NCBI GenBank assembly: GCA_002393555.1
Contig: DGSP01000018.1
Span: 30,624-36,313, forward strand
DNA length: 5,690 nucleotides
Source of the DNA: Prevotellaceae bacterium UBA4359
GTDB taxonomy: Bacteria > Bacteroidota > Bacteroidia > Bacteroidales > Bacteroidaceae
Reading direction: 5' to 3'
In this document: piece after piece, positions 5,392 through 5,690 of the stretch
How the letters are laid out: the number at the start of each line of letters is the position of its first letter
Numbering within the stretch: the first letter of the stretch is position 1
Made by a program: the position numbers and the translations under genes
Notes under the pieces: model-generated
Seen by the model: the letters and a program-made list of their open reading frames with translations, nothing else
Told to the model about the DNA's origin: nothing
Databases searched by the model: none

Positions 5392-5532
5392 CAGCGGTGT
5401 CTGAGGGAAAAGGCTGTTGGTGAAGACGAAAGAGATGTGAGGATGGAGACAGAACAAGGATGAAGATGCGCATGAAGGAGGAACGTAAAGGAAAGACAAA
5501 CCATTTAAGTTTCGGATGTTCAACTATTCATA

Positions 5533-5687
5533 AACCCAAATGGGTCATTAAGAAACAAATTACCATAATTAAAATAATTTTATCCACAAATTATCATAAT
5601 TATAGAAATTAGTGGGTGAAATTATGATAATTATTCAAATTTGTTTTACGACAGAGCCACGAAGTGGCCTAATGACCGATTCGGGAT
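5533..5687. repeat. 155-bp nested inverted-repeat element (MITE-like)
   Basis: Outer 18-base ends, AACCCAAATGGGTCATTA (5533-5550) and TAATGACCGATTCGGGAT (5670-5687), are inverted copies agreeing at 15 of 18 positions. A 9-bp pair (AAACAAATT at 5553-5561, inverted at 5638-5646) and a perfect 13-bp pair (AATTATCATAATT at 5589-5601, inverted at 5620-5632) nest inside. A small hairpin, GCCAC-GAA-GTGGC, sits at 5656-5668. There is no transposase gene. The window ends three bases after the right end, so target-site duplication cannot be judged. It could be a MITE, an intergenic repeat or a structured RNA. Confidence 0.5.
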
Positions 5688-5690
5688 AAA

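Larger units (their letters stand above)
5092..5690. other. Gene-free flank with repeats and a rightward promoter
   Basis: I find no convincing protein gene here on either strand; the longest ATG frames are about 34 and 50 codons and do not look conserved. The stretch holds, from left to right, a weak stem (5181-5209), the 21-bp tandem repeats, a plus-strand promoter, a purine-rich segment (about 79% purine over 5401-5500, counted by hand) and a nested inverted-repeat element reaching nearly to the window end. Confidence 0.6.

Noticed and set aside
5460..5612. A 50-codon plus-strand frame (beginning MKMRMKEERKGK) downstream of the rightward promoter.
   Set aside because: Highly basic, made from purine-rich then AT-rich repeat sequence, no ribosome-binding site before its ATG, and it runs into the inverted-repeat element. 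I recognise no family; likely chance.
5656..5668. The GCCAC-GAA-GTGGC hairpin as a stand-alone terminator.
   Set aside because: No T tract follows on either strand; it is reported as part of the inverted-repeat element instead.

Overview
The window looks like a piece of a Bacteroidales chromosome, most likely a Prevotella- or Bacteroides-type gut or oral anaerobe. The grounds are indirect. The two best promoter matches fit the Bacteroidetes -7 element TAnnTTTG, the genes lack clear Shine-Dalgarno sequences, and the gene content (a type I restriction-modification locus with Fic genes) is common in that group. I cannot fix genus or species.

All intact genes are on the minus strand and read right to left as one apparent operon. 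Order of transcription: a small XRE-family repressor (4796-5026); a type I DNA methyltransferase in which HsdM is fused in frame to a single-TRD half of HsdS (2306-4774); a Fic protein with a winged-helix tail (1221-2312); a scar made of the first ~24 codons of hsdR joined out of frame to the last ~27 codons of a second hsdS (1047-1216); and a second, different Fic protein with an N-terminal DNA-binding domain (75-971). A Rho-independent terminator (20-39) closes the unit.

No functional hsdR lies in the window, so as seen this is a methylation module with two Fic enzymes rather than a complete restriction system. The locus has clearly been rearranged. The hsdR start is truncated, hsdS 3' ends occur twice as a direct repeat, and G+C steps from about 50% in the first half of hsdM to about 30-35% in its second half plus the specificity domain, which suggests that the C-terminal part was imported by recombination.

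The right-hand 660 bases (5027-5690) hold no convincing gene. They contain the repressor promoter with a palindromic operator candidate, a block of four 21-bp tandem repeats that also forms a long inverted repeat, a good plus-strand Bacteroidetes promoter directed rightward out of the window, a purine-rich leader, and a 155-bp nested inverted-repeat element resembling a MITE. A working model: the XRE protein controls its own operon, the M-S fusion methylates a site read by one TRD (probably as a dimer), and the Fic proteins are toxin- or regulator-like AMP-transferases whose link to the methyltransferase is inferred only from gene order.
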